The notes under the pieces are model-generated. The model saw only the letters and a list, made by a program, of their open reading frames with translations, ran no database searches and was not told the origin of the DNA. From contig NZ_WJBI01000004.1 of the NCBI RefSeq assembly GCF_020804225.1, positions 69,578 to 133,577 on the forward strand: DNA of 64,000 nucleotides. The letters run 5' to 3'. Made by a program: the position numbers and the translations under genes. Of this stretch, positions 10,175 through 20,034 are shown piece after piece. This DNA is from Methanosarcina sp. DH2 (lineage in GTDB: Archaea; Halobacteriota; Methanosarcinia; Methanosarcinales; Methanosarcinaceae). Every line of letters starts with the position of its first letter. The stretch's first letter is position 1.

Positions 10175-12268
10175 TTAATTATTAGAGTTGAGGGGTATTG
10201 TAAAAATGAATTTACTTCCTTTCCCAAACTCGCTTTCAACCCATATTCTGCCTGCATGCATTTCTACAAATTTCTTGACAAGAGAAAGTCCAAGCCCTGT
10301 TCCTTCCTGATTTCCTAATTCAGAGTTCTCAAGCTGTGTAAATGGCTGAAATACCTTTTTGGCTTCTTTTTCAGATATTCCAACGCCCGTATCTTTGATG
10401 GTAATTTTTGCTCCATCTTCCCCAACCCTGGCATCAACAGTAACATTTCCGCCTTCGGGAGTGAACTTGATAGCATTATCCATCAGATTGTACAATATCT
10501 GCTTGAACTTCGTTCTGTCAGCCTTTATGTCTGTTAGCTCTTGGTCAACCGTGCTCAGGATCTGTATGCTTTTCTTTGATGCCAGAGGTGTCAATAACGT
10601 CTTAACTTCAGAGACCGAACCGGATATGGAAAACTTCTCTACGTTAAGTTCCATCTTCCCGGCTTCAACCTTTGAGAGGTCCAGTACATCGTTGATCAGC
10701 TTCAGGAGATGACCTCCGCTCACTGAAATATTACTTACATATCTGAGCTGTCTTTCGTTAAGCGGGCCGAAGTTTTGAGTAAGCAGCATGTCAGAAAAAC
10801 CTATGATCGAATTCAGAGGTGTCCGCAGTTCATGGCTCATGCTGGCCAGGAACTCACTTTTTGCCCTATTGGCAACTTCAGCCTCCATTTTTGCTCTAAC
10901 AAGCTCATTTTGCATATTCTTAGTCTCGGTTATATCCGAAATTATCACGTACAGGAATATTTTCCCGTTCATCAAAATAGGATAGCTGTAATTTTCAACA
11001 TCACGTAATTCTCCGCTGGACAAGCGGTGAGTGAAATAGAAGTGATTGAGATCCCTTGACCTCGCCTGCTCCAGTTCTTGTAATATTTGCTCTTTTGGAA
11101 GTATATTGATGTCAGCAATATTCAGGCTCAGCATTTTCTCTCTGATATATCCGTAGTAAGAACAGGCAGCCGAATTTACATCAAAAATATTTCCCGTATC
11201 CGGGTCGATCAGCATTATTACAGCGCCGTTATTCTGAAATACAGAGCGATATCTGCTTTCACTTTCCTTGATCAGTTTCTCTGCTTTTTTGCGCTCAGTA
11301 ATGTCTTCTATAATGTATATGGTCTGAATGTGGTTTCCATTTTCATCCTTTAAGCCCGAGGAATTAACATTGACATCTACAGGCTTCCCACCTTTTCGGA
11401 CCATCCTGTATTCTTTATTGAAGGAAAAACTCCTGTTCTCTATCTCTTCTGAGGATTCATGAAACTTTTTCAAGTAATCTGGATATATGACGTTGTTTAT
11501 GGGCTGCTCTATAAGCTCTTCCTGCCCGTATCCAAGGAGCTCTTCTACACGGGAATTGCAGTCAACAATAATCCCTTTTTTGTCCGCCAGAATAATCAGA
11601 TTGGCAGCATTCTTAAACATGGATCTATAGATTTCTTCCCCTGCGTGTATTGCTTTTTTAGCATTCTTGCGCTGTATCCCCATACCTATCAGGTTTACAG
11701 CTATTCTGAGTACTGATATATAGTCGTTTTTCCAGTTCCCACTCTTTCTCACATTGTCCATTCCCATGAAACCTGCAAGCTTTCCATCTACATACAGGGG
11801 TAAAACAATAAGGGATTTTATTCCCTGTTTTTCAAGCACCTCTTTTTCTGCTGCTGCTTCTGATGGCAGAGCTGAAACATCGGCTATATGGACTATTTCA
11901 TCTTTGCGAAGTTTCTTCATCCACCAGGGACATGTATTGGGAGAAGCGTTTTGCAGGTTGTTTTTCTGAGGCTCCACCCCTTTAGCACACCATTCATGGG
12001 TGTTGTCTATAGTAATTCCGTTTTCACGGATCAGAAAGATATAGCTCCTGCTAGCCCCACAGAGAGCCCCAATTTTTTCGAGTGCAAAATTGATATCCCT
12101 TTCAAGATTTGCAGGAGCGGTGAACATGTTGGAGATTTCAAGTAATACTTCCTCTATCTCCAGTTTGCGCCTGATTAATTCCCTTGATTTGATTGATTCC
12201 GTTGATTTGATTGATTCCTTTGACTTTATTCTGTCAGTATTATTGAAGACCGCATCGGAATAGCTCAT
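10175..12268 (-). CDS. Sensor histidine kinase with GAF and two PAS domains
   Basis: 697 residues, no transmembrane segment, so probably a soluble sensor. Order: a repetitive basic N-terminus (IKSKESIKSTESIKSRE, residues 14-30), GAF (about 50-195), PAS 1 (about 210-330), PAS 2 (about 340-450), HisKA with the phospho-acceptor His479 in SMSHELRTPLN, then HATPase with the N box NLMDNAIKF (about 594-602), G1 DTGVGIS (626-632) and G2 GTGLGLS (656-662). All catalytic motifs are intact. No response regulator is adjacent, as is usual in Methanosarcina. The signal is unknown. Confidence 0.93.
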   Translation of the reverse strand: MSYSDAVFNNTDRIKSKESIKSTESIKSRELIRRKLEIEEVLLEISNMFTAPANLERDINFALEKIGALCGASRSYIFLIRENGITIDNTHEWCAKGVEPQKNNLQNASPNTCPWWMKKLRKDEIVHIADVSALPSEAAAEKEVLEKQGIKSLIVLPLYVDGKLAGFMGMDNVRKSGNWKNDYISVLRIAVNLIGMGIQRKNAKKAIHAGEEIYRSMFKNAANLIILADKKGIIVDCNSRVEELLGYGQEELIEQPINNVIYPDYLKKFHESSEEIENRSFSFNKEYRMVRKGGKPVDVNVNSSGLKDENGNHIQTIYIIEDITERKKAEKLIKESESRYRSVFQNNGAVIMLIDPDTGNIFDVNSAACSYYGYIREKMLSLNIADINILPKEQILQELEQARSRDLNHFYFTHRLSSGELRDVENYSYPILMNGKIFLYVIISDITETKNMQNELVRAKMEAEVANRAKSEFLASMSHELRTPLNSIIGFSDMLLTQNFGPLNERQLRYVSNISVSGGHLLKLINDVLDLSKVEAGKMELNVEKFSISGSVSEVKTLLTPLASKKSIQILSTVDQELTDIKADRTKFKQILYNLMDNAIKFTPEGGNVTVDARVGEDGAKITIKDTGVGISEKEAKKVFQPFTQLENSELGNQEGTGLGLSLVKKFVEMHAGRIWVESEFGKGSKFIFTIPLNSNN

Positions 12269-12793
12269 TGTAATTCCATCCCTTCAGGCAGTATCAGAAT
12301 TCTCTTGTTGGTCCAGCGGATGTTTTTTGCATCCTGTACTTAAAAGTACGGCTTATCTCCTTTTTTAAAAAAAGACAAAAACCTCTGCATATTCTTTCCA
12401 AATCTTCTTAATACAAATTTATTTTGCGAACTTCTCCACTTTTCAGATATACATATAAGAAATTAGATGTACTATATAAGAAATCAAGAGGATAAAATTT
12501 TATCTATATTGTAAACTTCTGGCTCTTTTTACTTATCATTCGATAAAACTATAGTATATAATTATATCTGAGGCTGTTGACGCAAAACTGAATTTATCTC
12601 GATAAAACTTACAATAACCCGGCAGTCAGGCAGGCCTGGACAAAAATAAGCTCTTTTGAATCTGGAAGAGATGCAGACTGAACTGAGTAGCTTTGACTTT
12701 ATATTAGTTCCATAGCCAGTTGTAAAAAACCGATTCGATTAATTCAGGTTAGGGTCGTAAGGTTAGAAAGATCAGGGTCGCAGCATCCGACCT
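12269..12793. other. Gene-free region upstream of the histidine kinase
   Basis: AT-rich sequence with several TATA-like tracts (for example near 12465-12480 and 12555-12570). No gene, tRNA or clear repeat was found. Confidence 0.4.
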
Positions 12794-13993
12794 TTACTCT
12801 TTCCCAAAAGCCTTTTTCGCTACTACTCTCCATCCCTTGAAGTCTTTTCCCTCAAACTCGTCTTCAACGGCTGCAAGCAGGGACGGTATATCCAGATGCT
12901 GGGGACATCTTTCAACACACTGTCCGCACTGTCCGCATTGAGAAGCATAGCCTGGAACGTCGCCTCTAATTATTCCTCCGGGTTTTGCCGCATACATAAG
13001 TTTTGCTTCTTTTTCATTTCCTGAGATGTAAAAGTTATCGTAAATTTCAAAACAGCTCGGTATGTCCACTCCTGAAGGGCAGGGTGTACAGTACCTGCAG
13101 CCTGTGCAGCCGGTTTTCATGAGTTTCCGGTACTTCTGCTCTACTTTTTTTACGAGTTGAAGTTCATTTTCTGAGAGGGAATCGGGATAAGCCACACCGG
13201 CTATTTTCAGGTTCTCTTCGATATGAGATTCTTCGTTCATGCCTGAAAGTACTACTGTAGCCTCAGGATGGTTCCAGATCCAGCGAAGAGCCCATTCTGC
13301 TGGAGTGCGTTTTACCTCAGCTTCGTTCCATATATCCTGTACTGCAGGAGGTATGGGGTTTGTCAGCTTACCTCCGCGCAGGGGTTCCATAACAATGACC
13401 CCCAGTCCCTTTGAAACGGCATATTCCAGCCCTTCAGTTCCAGCCTGGTTTTTTTCATCCAGGAAATTGTACTGGATCTGGCAGAAAGTCCAGGGATACG
13501 CATCCACAATGCGCTTAAAATCCTCGATTGACCCGTGGAAGGAAAAACCTGCATTTATAATTCGCCCGTCAGCCTTTGCTTTATCAAGAAAATCGTCCAC
13601 ACGGAGAGCTTCCATTTTATCCCATAGTGTCCCTACGAGACCATGCACAAGATAATAATCTATATGATCTGTCCTGAGCCTCTCAAGCTGGGCATTAAGG
13701 ATCCTGTCCATATCTTCCCTGTTTTTCACGGTCCAGGACGGAAGTTTTGTAGCAAGTTTGACCTTTTCGCGATATCCGTCAGCAAGAGCTCTCCCAACGA
13801 AAGGCTCACTTTCTCCCATGTGATACGGCCATGCTGTGTCTACGTAGTTTACCCCATGATCTATTGCATAGCGCACCTGCTGTCTGGCTCTCTCTTCGTC
13901 TATTTTTCCTTCTTTGAGAGGAAGACGCATGCATCCGAAGCCGAGTATCGAAAGTTCGTCTCCATTTCCTGGCATTTTTCTGTACAGCATTTC
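12794..13993 (-). CDS. Aldo/keto reductase with C-terminal 4Fe-4S domain (copy 1)
   Basis: An aldo/keto-reductase barrel joined to a bacterial-type ferredoxin end. The barrel shows GFGCMRLP, DTAWPYHMGESE (catalytic Asp and Tyr), KLATKLPSW (Lys), DYYLVHGL (His) and VLSGMNEESHIEEN. The C-terminal third has a CTGCRYCTPCPSGVDIP motif and a CGQCGQCVERCPQHLDIP motif, enough for Fe-S clusters. The frame opens at 13999, but the ATG at 13993 (MLYRKMPGNG) is preferred because an AAGGTG site precedes it. It is closely similar to the next gene, a tandem duplication. Probable redox enzyme using ferredoxin or NAD(P)H; substrate unknown. Confidence 0.9.
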   Translation of the reverse strand, partial: EMLYRKMPGNGDELSILGFGCMRLPLKEGKIDEERARQQVRYAIDHGVNYVDTAWPYHMGESEPFVGRALADGYREKVKLATKLPSWTVKNREDMDRILNAQLERLRTDHIDYYLVHGLVGTLWDKMEALRVDDFLDKAKADGRIINAGFSFHGSIEDFKRIVDAYPWTFCQIQYNFLDEKNQAGTEGLEYAVSKGLGVIVMEPLRGGKLTNPIPPAVQDIWNEAEVKRTPAEWALRWIWNHPEATVVLSGMNEESHIEENLKIAGVAYPDSLSENELQLVKKVEQKYRKLMKTGCTGCRYCTPCPSGVDIPSCFEIYDNFYISGNEKEAKLMYAAKPGGIIRGDVPGYASQCGQCGQCVERCPQHLDIPSLLAAVEDEFEGKDFKGWRVVAKKAFGKE

Positions 13994-14039
13994 CATCACC
14001 TTACCGTTTTAAGTTGCTTCCGTGATTTTTAAGGGTTTC

Positions 14040-14195
14040 TACATTTTAAATGACTTTCGATATTTGGTCTTTCCTTACCCTTTAGCCCTCCCTTACCCTA
14101 TAACCCTCCCCCTTTAGCCCTTCCTTAACCTTTAGCCCTTCCTTAACCTTTAGCCCTTCCTTAACTTTAGCCTTCAATTAACCTTTAATCCTTTT
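14040..14195. repeat. 18-bp tandem repeat between the two aldo/keto reductases
   Basis: Repeats of a CCTTTAGCCCTTCCTTAA-like unit, with several decayed copies (CCCTTTAGCCCTCCCTTA and similar). They fill the space between the two paralogous genes. Confidence 0.8.
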
Positions 14196-14201
14196 TAGCC
14201 T

Positions 14202-15380
14202 TCAGTCTACCCTGAACGTCTGTCTTGCAGCGGCTTTCCATGTTTCCAGATCAGTCCCCTCGAATTTCTCTGCAATGATTTTAAGCAGAGAAGGTATATC
14301 CAGATGCTGCGGGCATTTTTCAAGGCACTCCTTGCACTGCATGCACCGCGAAGCATATCCAGGGACATCTCCTTTTATTATTCCACCTGCTTTTGCTGCG
14401 TACATCATCTTTCCTTCATTTTCGTTCCCTGAAAGGTACAGGTTGTCATATACTTCAAAACAGGTAGGGATATCCACTCCCGAAGGGCAGGGCATACAGT
14501 ACCTGCAGCCTGTACATCCGGTATACATAAGCGTGCGGTATTTCTGCTCCACTCTATTCACAAGCTGCAGTTCGCCTTCATTCAGGGAGTTCGGATAGGC
14601 TTCATCTGCTATTTTCAGGTTTTCTTCGATATGAGATTCTTCATTCATGCCTGAAAGTACTACTGTAATCTCAGGATGGTTCCATACCCAACGGAATGCC
14701 CATTCTGCAGGTGTATGTTTTACCTCTGCTTCGTCCCAAATCTCTTTTATTTCAGGAGGTACCAGACTGGTGAGCTTGCCTCCGCGCAAAGGCTCCATAA
14801 CGATTACCCCCAACCCCTTTGAAGCGGCATATTCGAGTCCTTCAGTCCCTGCCTGGTTTTTTTCATCCAGGAAATTGTACTGGATCTGGCAGAAAGTCCA
14901 GGGATACGCATCGACAATGAGCTTAAAGTCCTCTATTGACCCGTGGAAGGAAAAACCGGCATTAATTATACGTCCATCAGTCCTTGCTTTATCAAGAAAG
15001 TCCAGCACATCAAGCTCTTTCATTTTATCCCATAGAGCTCCTGCCAGATTGTGCAGTAGATAGTAATCTATATGGTCAGTCCTGAGCCTCTCAAGCTGGG
15101 CATTAAGGATCCTGTTCATATCTTCCCTGCTTTTCACTATCCAGGAAGGCAATTTTGTTGCTAGCTTGACCTTTTCACGGTATCCATTAGCAAGGACACT
15201 ACCCAGGAAAGGCTCATTTTCTCCCAGATGGTATGTCCAGGCTGTATCAATATAATTTACTCCGTGATCGATTAAATAACGTACCTGGCTCTTTGCTCTC
15301 TCCTCGTCAATCTTTCCGTCTTTGACAGGAAGTCTCATGCACCCCAGGCCCAGTATTGAAAGCTCATCTCCAGTCGACAT
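14202..15380 (-). CDS. Aldo/keto reductase with C-terminal 4Fe-4S domain (copy 2)
   Basis: A 392-residue paralogue of the preceding enzyme with the same catalytic residues (DTAWTYHLGENE, KLATKLPSW, DYYLLHNL) and the same Cys motifs (CTGCRYCMPCPSGVD, CMQCKECLEKCPQHLD). The first in-frame ATG is at 15380 and gives MSTGDELSILG. Copy 1 begins four to five residues earlier with MLYRKM. In copy 2 the aligned codon is ATA at 15393-15395, directly after a GGGGGGAGATGA ribosome site, and the codons between are CTT TAT AGA AAG (L-Y-R-K). The true start may therefore be an AUA codon, or the original ATG has mutated and initiation now occurs at 15380 with poor spacing. Confidence 0.9.
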   Translation of the reverse strand: MSTGDELSILGLGCMRLPVKDGKIDEERAKSQVRYLIDHGVNYIDTAWTYHLGENEPFLGSVLANGYREKVKLATKLPSWIVKSREDMNRILNAQLERLRTDHIDYYLLHNLAGALWDKMKELDVLDFLDKARTDGRIINAGFSFHGSIEDFKLIVDAYPWTFCQIQYNFLDEKNQAGTEGLEYAASKGLGVIVMEPLRGGKLTSLVPPEIKEIWDEAEVKHTPAEWAFRWVWNHPEITVVLSGMNEESHIEENLKIADEAYPNSLNEGELQLVNRVEQKYRTLMYTGCTGCRYCMPCPSGVDIPTCFEVYDNLYLSGNENEGKMMYAAKAGGIIKGDVPGYASRCMQCKECLEKCPQHLDIPSLLKIIAEKFEGTDLETWKAAARQTFRVD

Positions 15381-16288
15381 CTTTCTATAAAGTATTCATC
15401 TCCCCCCTTATTTTCCCGATCTCCATTTTTTTCTTTATCTTTAAAAATGAGTCCCAAATGAAGCGTAAAATCCCAGGACCTTTAGCCCTGAGAAGCGAAG
15501 TGTTGACTTAACCCCTTATTCCGTATGCATTCCTGCCTCTTTACAAACAATTCCGGGAAAGAAGGAAAACAAATTCCATTGCATAGCGTTATTTCTCCTG
15601 TGTAATATCTCCCTGCTATCTTTTCGTCCCCCGGAGTTCGTAAGTAATGACCGATTTTAGTTCTCAGGCAGTAAAAGCACCTAATTTCAGATTCTTTTTG
15701 ACTGAAAAATGAATGCGGCTTTGCCCACTTCAGCAGTCATCATTTCTCAAAATAATATCTTAAAATTAGATTCCTATCTCAATAATCTAATTTTGAGAAT
15801 ATTTAGGGTAACGGTTTTTAGTTCAGAATCAATGCTCTCAGCTATTATTTTTAATCTGTGCATAAAAATAACGTGATATATTAACGAAAATCTGGTACTA
15901 TCTTTCGTCTTTTTCGTTCCAGGGTCTACAACAGGATGACACGCATTAACCTTCCTGCAGACGGCAAAAATATGAAAAAATATGCAAGAATAAGAGTAAT
16001 TCAAAAGTTAGGATTATTAAAGAGCTGATCCCAAAACTCAAATTGCTTTTCTAAATCCCTTATTCCAAATAATTAATCGAGTTTCTGATCATGGAAAATG
16101 CTTCTAAAGGCTTCTAAAGATTTCTGACTAGAGAATCAAATTGGTTTTGAAATGAGCTCTCCATATAAAGTAAAAATAACATTCTTAGACTATGCAGAAA
16201 GTGAGTGAACGAGTAATGCATAACAATTTTATATACACTAATGATTACGTAGAAACCACGCATAACCACTGCAGCCATAGCTCGGGAT
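15381..16288. other. Long gene-free region
   Basis: About 900 bp with no convincing gene. Short open frames exist but lack ribosome sites and coding character. Start of a 7-kb AT-rich accessory stretch. Confidence 0.45.
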
Positions 16289-16537
16289 TTACAACAACTC
16301 AGAAATTTTGTCTGCATCCCGAAGCCCTAATAGTACCGCGCCCACGCCACGTTCTGACAGGCGTATGTACGCAAATCTCTTTGAAACGCTTTTGTCCACG
16401 AGTTTAGCGCGATACAATTCATTGACTGCATTTTTATCTAGTTTTGATTGCTTTTCCCAACCTTCGTTTATACCAAGCATCCCAATTTCATATAGATGCT
16501 TAAGTATTTCGTTTTCCATAGCTTCTAACATATACAT
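16289..16537 (-). CDS. Small winged-helix-like hypothetical protein
   Basis: 82 residues. It begins MYMLEAMENEILKHLYEIGMLG, then AVNELYRAKLVDKS and FAYIRLSERGVGAVL. The arrangement helix, helix, helix, wing (KRFAYIRLSERG) resembles a minimal winged helix-turn-helix DNA-binding domain, such as those of small archaeal regulators. A GAGGAG site lies 9-10 nt before the ATG, supporting real translation. No partner gene is adjacent. The fold is inferred from pattern only. Confidence 0.6.
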   Translation of the reverse strand: MYMLEAMENEILKHLYEIGMLGINEGWEKQSKLDKNAVNELYRAKLVDKSVSKRFAYIRLSERGVGAVLLGLRDADKISELL

Positions 16538-17215
16538 ATCTATTAACTCCTCACTTCAAATTTGCCCTGTATATGGCAATTTTAATCTGAGCAAATTTAG
16601 GAAACTTTTTAATATCTTCCGGGATTATCAAAATTTACCATTAATTCCGTTAGCTCTTGACTACAGTCAATTTAAAACCCCAAAAATAATAAAAAGACTT
16701 TAATTTATCTTTCCGTCTTTACTTGTTACATTCTTTCCAAATTTTTATTTATCATCAAATCACTTCTAACTATTTAAATTTTTTGAAACACTGTGGCTTT
16801 TAATTCGTTTATTCGTTTTTATATTTGAGGTTTTACCAAAAACTACAAAAATGTTTTAAAGTCTAAAAACAAATAAAAAATATTGAGGAAAGCCCGAAAG
16901 AGTTATGTTCCTTTCCAGTATCCCCCGGTACATAGGAATCAACATCTTCCAGACAATTCTTATTCACATACCTTACCGATTATTCCTATTGGTTATTTCT
17001 CACTCTTTTGACCTATTAACTCCCTTACCTTACAATACCCAATTATCCATTTTGTTATTTTAAATTAATTCTACAAAAAATAATTTCTTAACAAAAGTTA
17101 CTGCCACATAAAAAATTATAAAATCGAACAACAAATTAATATTAATGACGTTTTTTATTACTTTCTGGAATCTTCAAAATTTAGTCGTGTCCTTGAGTTA
17201 GTGATCAATTCCAAA
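16538..17215. other. AT-rich gene-free region
   Basis: Very AT-rich sequence without a credible gene. Near 17226-17241 the sequence GAGCCTATCCGAAAAG resembles the terminal repeat of some IS elements, but no matching partner end or transposase was found. Confidence 0.4.
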
Positions 17216-17270
17216 AAAGCGAGTAAGAGCCTATCCGAAAAGTGTTGTGACCCACCACTTATATGGGATA

Positions 17271-18037
17271 GAGGCAGGCTTAGCCTGGAAACACTGTAAT
17301 GAGTTTTCGAAGGCTGTTCCAAAGGAATATGATTTCTGTTCCAGGATAGACCAGTACAGAAGATCTGCAGGATCTGGGGATATGGTAAACACCATGCTGA
17401 ATTATGGCTATTCTCTGCTTTGAATCTGAGTGCCTGAGAGCCATTGTGGAGCTGAATCTGAATGTATGAGAGCCATTAACTTTGTGGAGCTTGATATTCA
17501 TGTAGGGTTTTTGCAAAGATGACCCCAAGCAAAAACAGCTTAGCCTATGGCTTTCAGGAGCCTTTCAGGTTCCCTGTGGATCTGGCAGTTATCAGCCTGA
17601 TTGAAAGTGGAACTATGGAAAGTAAAGACTTCATAAGGACAGAAAATTACAATCTCAGGCTAAAACCTGCAGGATCCAGGAAGATTGTTAATGAGTTCTC
17701 CAATATACTGAATAAAAAGGTAAGTTACCAGGGTAAAGAAAGTACCTGGAGTTATGTTATCTTTTTGAAGGTAAGAGAATTAGCCCATTATCTTACAAGC
17801 AAAAAGGAAAAACTGGATTTTGTTAAGCCTGAATATGAGATTGAGAGAATTGATTCTTACGATATAAGGCAAAAGATTCTGAGTATTTCTTATGTTGACT
17901 GGAAGAGATTAGGTTTTTCCAAAGGCACTTTGCATTATATGAAGCAGAATGCAAAATCAGATAAACCGTTTACCCTTAATGCTCATGTACTGGATAGAGT
18001 AAATAAGTGGGAAGCATTGGTTTCAGGTCAAAAGTAA
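17271..18037 (+). pseudogene. cas1: Decayed cas1 (CRISPR/solo Cas1 integrase family)
   Basis: The fragments read in order as the C-terminal two thirds of a Cas1. Part 1 (17271-17420): EAGLAWKHCNEFSKAVPKEY followed by GDMVNTMLNYGYSLL, the conserved Cas1 helix. Part 2 (17421-17518) carries frameshifts and a short tandem duplication (17422-17453 and 17454-17491), then ELDIHVGFL, the catalytic-His region with the His-Glu turn changed. Part 3 (17519-18037, open frame of 172 codons): SLAYGFQEPFRFPVDLAVI, RPAG-like LRLKPAGSRK, and a C-terminal helix-turn-helix-like KRLGFSKGTLHYMKQ. No N-terminal domain, cas2, effector genes or CRISPR array are visible. It may be a CRISPR relic or a solo Cas1. Confidence 0.85.
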
Positions 18038-18165
18038 AATGTAAAATTTACTGTAAAATGTAAAAATGTAAATTTACAGTAAAATAGTAAAATGGCATCA
18101 AGAAAAATTGTAAATTTACTGTAAAATAGTAAAACAGCTTAAGAAGAGGCAGTAAAATGGTTGTA
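18038..18165. repeat. Short GTAAATTTACTGTAAAAT repeats
   Basis: Just after the cas1 remnant, variants of GTAAA(A/T)TTTACTGTAAAAT occur several times in both orientations; GTAAATTTAC itself is palindromic. The spacing is irregular and there are no unique spacers of constant length, so it is not a CRISPR array. Confidence 0.6.
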
Positions 18166-18288
18166 AAAAGGAATAAATTTTGCAGAAAAGCTGGCACACG
18201 TTCGTGTACTGCTGAATGGTATTGGGCGAAAATGGGAGTTTCATACTTATAGGATTTATACTGTCAAACCGAGTTTCTATGTAACTAA

Positions 18289-20034
18289 TTATATTGAATC
18301 ACGCCTCTCTTCTATTACTTGGATTACATCCTTCATTTCTGGTAATATCTCTTCTTTTTTCATTTCTTTTGCTATTTTTGTACTATTTAATGATACGTGA
18401 TACTCCGCTTGACTCCAAGCAGATAATCTACTTAATACTTCTTTTCCTGAAACTAGAGTTAATTTTCCGTCTATTGACTTCCAATATTCGTCCACTATCG
18501 CTTTAGCTTTTATATTTGCTTTTTCGCGTTCACTTGGATTCTCATTTGAGATTTGAATAGATATTCTATTAAATGTATCAAAATAAAAATCATTGCATAT
18601 TTTTTCTAATTGCTCAGTTATTTTTGACTCATCAGCACGTATGCCCAGATTTGTTTCCCGATTAATAATTCTGCTGATGGTTTCAGGAACTATTAAATAA
18701 TTCTCGATTTCTTTTCGTTCCCAAATATGGAGCTTCACACCGCTTCTCTCTGCATCTTTTAATCTTTTCTCAATTTGATATTTGGTATAATAGTCACTAT
18801 CTAATATACAATATACATATATTGCTTCACCTGCATTATTTTTTAAAAACATTGATGATTTAGTTGCTAAATCCCATCCACTCCAACCTCTTAAAGACAT
18901 GTTAGGTATAATATCGATTGGAATTTCGGCTTTTGGAAATAGAGTTTTATGTAAAGGTTTTAGAATAATTAAGTCATCACCTTCTACAAAAATACATTTT
19001 TTACACTTCCAAAGCCTCATGAGTTGTATATTGTGAACCGCACCAATATTATCTATTATTTTTTGTACAGCGGGAATAGTGTTTGTAAATCTCGATATTT
19101 GCTTTGTTTTATCAACTACCAATATATTTTCTGGCTCTACTTCGGAAATAATTTCAATTGAATGTGTTGCAACAATTAATTGATGGTATTGTTCTCCCAA
19201 TAGCAACCTAATTATTTTTCTCTGCAAATCAGCGTGCATGTAAGTATCTGGTTCATCTATGATAACAATGTTGTCTTTTTCAGTAAAAGACAAAAACCAC
19301 ATAATTTGAAGCCATATCTGTAGCCCATGTCCCATCCAACCAATTTCTGCAGAAAAATCAGTATCTCTTACAATTAATGATATTTTTTCTTCGCCTGGGC
19401 TACCATCTGTATTAATGCTCTTTATTTGACACCCATCCCAACTAGTTTCCACAAGTTCTCTAAATTTTTTGCATCTCTCTGGGTAAATTAATATTTGATT
19501 TCTAAAATGGCGGGAGGATAGTCGTGAGAAAAGGTTTTGTTTAACATAGTCTTTACTAAGCCTTTTTTCTTCTAAAAATAAGGGCGAAATTTCTGGCAAA
19601 ATCAAGACTGCGGGAAGATTTGTGGCTGATGCTTCACTTCTTGTTTTAATTGCATTGTTATTTTTATCTTTTATAACAGCAAATATTTTTTCTTCTCCTC
19701 CAATATATACTTCAATTGACTCCCCTGTCGTAAAACTAGCTTTAATTTGAGCTGTCAGCTTATTATAACGATAACTTACACTCCCAAAATGAAAATCATA
19801 GTCTTTTAGTGAAGGTGCAACTCCTTTGTGCCCAATAGGAATATCTAACCAATCTGGAGGTTTATTGTAATTTACACTTTTGTATTTCGCTGCTATTATT
19901 GAAATGATTCTAAGAGCTTCAATAATAGTTGATTTCCCAGTATTATTTTCTCCAACAATTATTGTATTTTGTTTAAAAGGGACTCTATGTTTTCGATAAC
20001 ACCTAAAGTTAATAAGCTGCAACTCTTCGATCAT
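18289..20034 (-). CDS. OLD/PARIS-like AAA-family ATPase with C-terminal TOPRIM-type nuclease domain
   Basis: 581 residues from the ATG at 20034 (MIEELQLINFRCYRKH); a TTG four codons upstream is the alternative start. The N-terminal half is an SMC/ABC-like ATPase of the OLD (AAA_15/AAA_21) type, with Walker A GENNTGKST (residues 28-36), signature-like GHGLQIWLQI, Walker B IVIIDEPDTYMH and the His-switch VATHS. The C-terminal half has TOPRIM-like marks: FVEGDD, then the acidic CILDSDYY, then WERKEIENYLI. The EGxD / DxD / IENYL series is also seen in the DUF4435 nuclease of PARIS systems, so this may be a fused AriA-AriB-like protein. No UvrD-type GajB gene is adjacent, arguing against Gabija. 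A role in phage defence is inferred. Confidence 0.8.
   Translation of the reverse strand: MIEELQLINFRCYRKHRVPFKQNTIIVGENNTGKSTIIEALRIISIIAAKYKSVNYNKPPDWLDIPIGHKGVAPSLKDYDFHFGSVSYRYNKLTAQIKASFTTGESIEVYIGGEEKIFAVIKDKNNNAIKTRSEASATNLPAVLILPEISPLFLEEKRLSKDYVKQNLFSRLSSRHFRNQILIYPERCKKFRELVETSWDGCQIKSINTDGSPGEEKISLIVRDTDFSAEIGWMGHGLQIWLQIMWFLSFTEKDNIVIIDEPDTYMHADLQRKIIRLLLGEQYHQLIVATHSIEIISEVEPENILVVDKTKQISRFTNTIPAVQKIIDNIGAVHNIQLMRLWKCKKCIFVEGDDLIILKPLHKTLFPKAEIPIDIIPNMSLRGWSGWDLATKSSMFLKNNAGEAIYVYCILDSDYYTKYQIEKRLKDAERSGVKLHIWERKEIENYLIVPETISRIINRETNLGIRADESKITEQLEKICNDFYFDTFNRISIQISNENPSEREKANIKAKAIVDEYWKSIDGKLTLVSGKEVLSRLSAWSQAEYHVSLNSTKIAKEMKKEEILPEMKDVIQVIEERRDSI

Noticed and set aside
18038-18165. 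Repeated GTAAATTTACTGTAAAAT units near the cas1 relic looked like a CRISPR array
   Set aside because: Units are of uneven length, in both orientations and without constant unique spacers, so they are simple AT-rich repeats.
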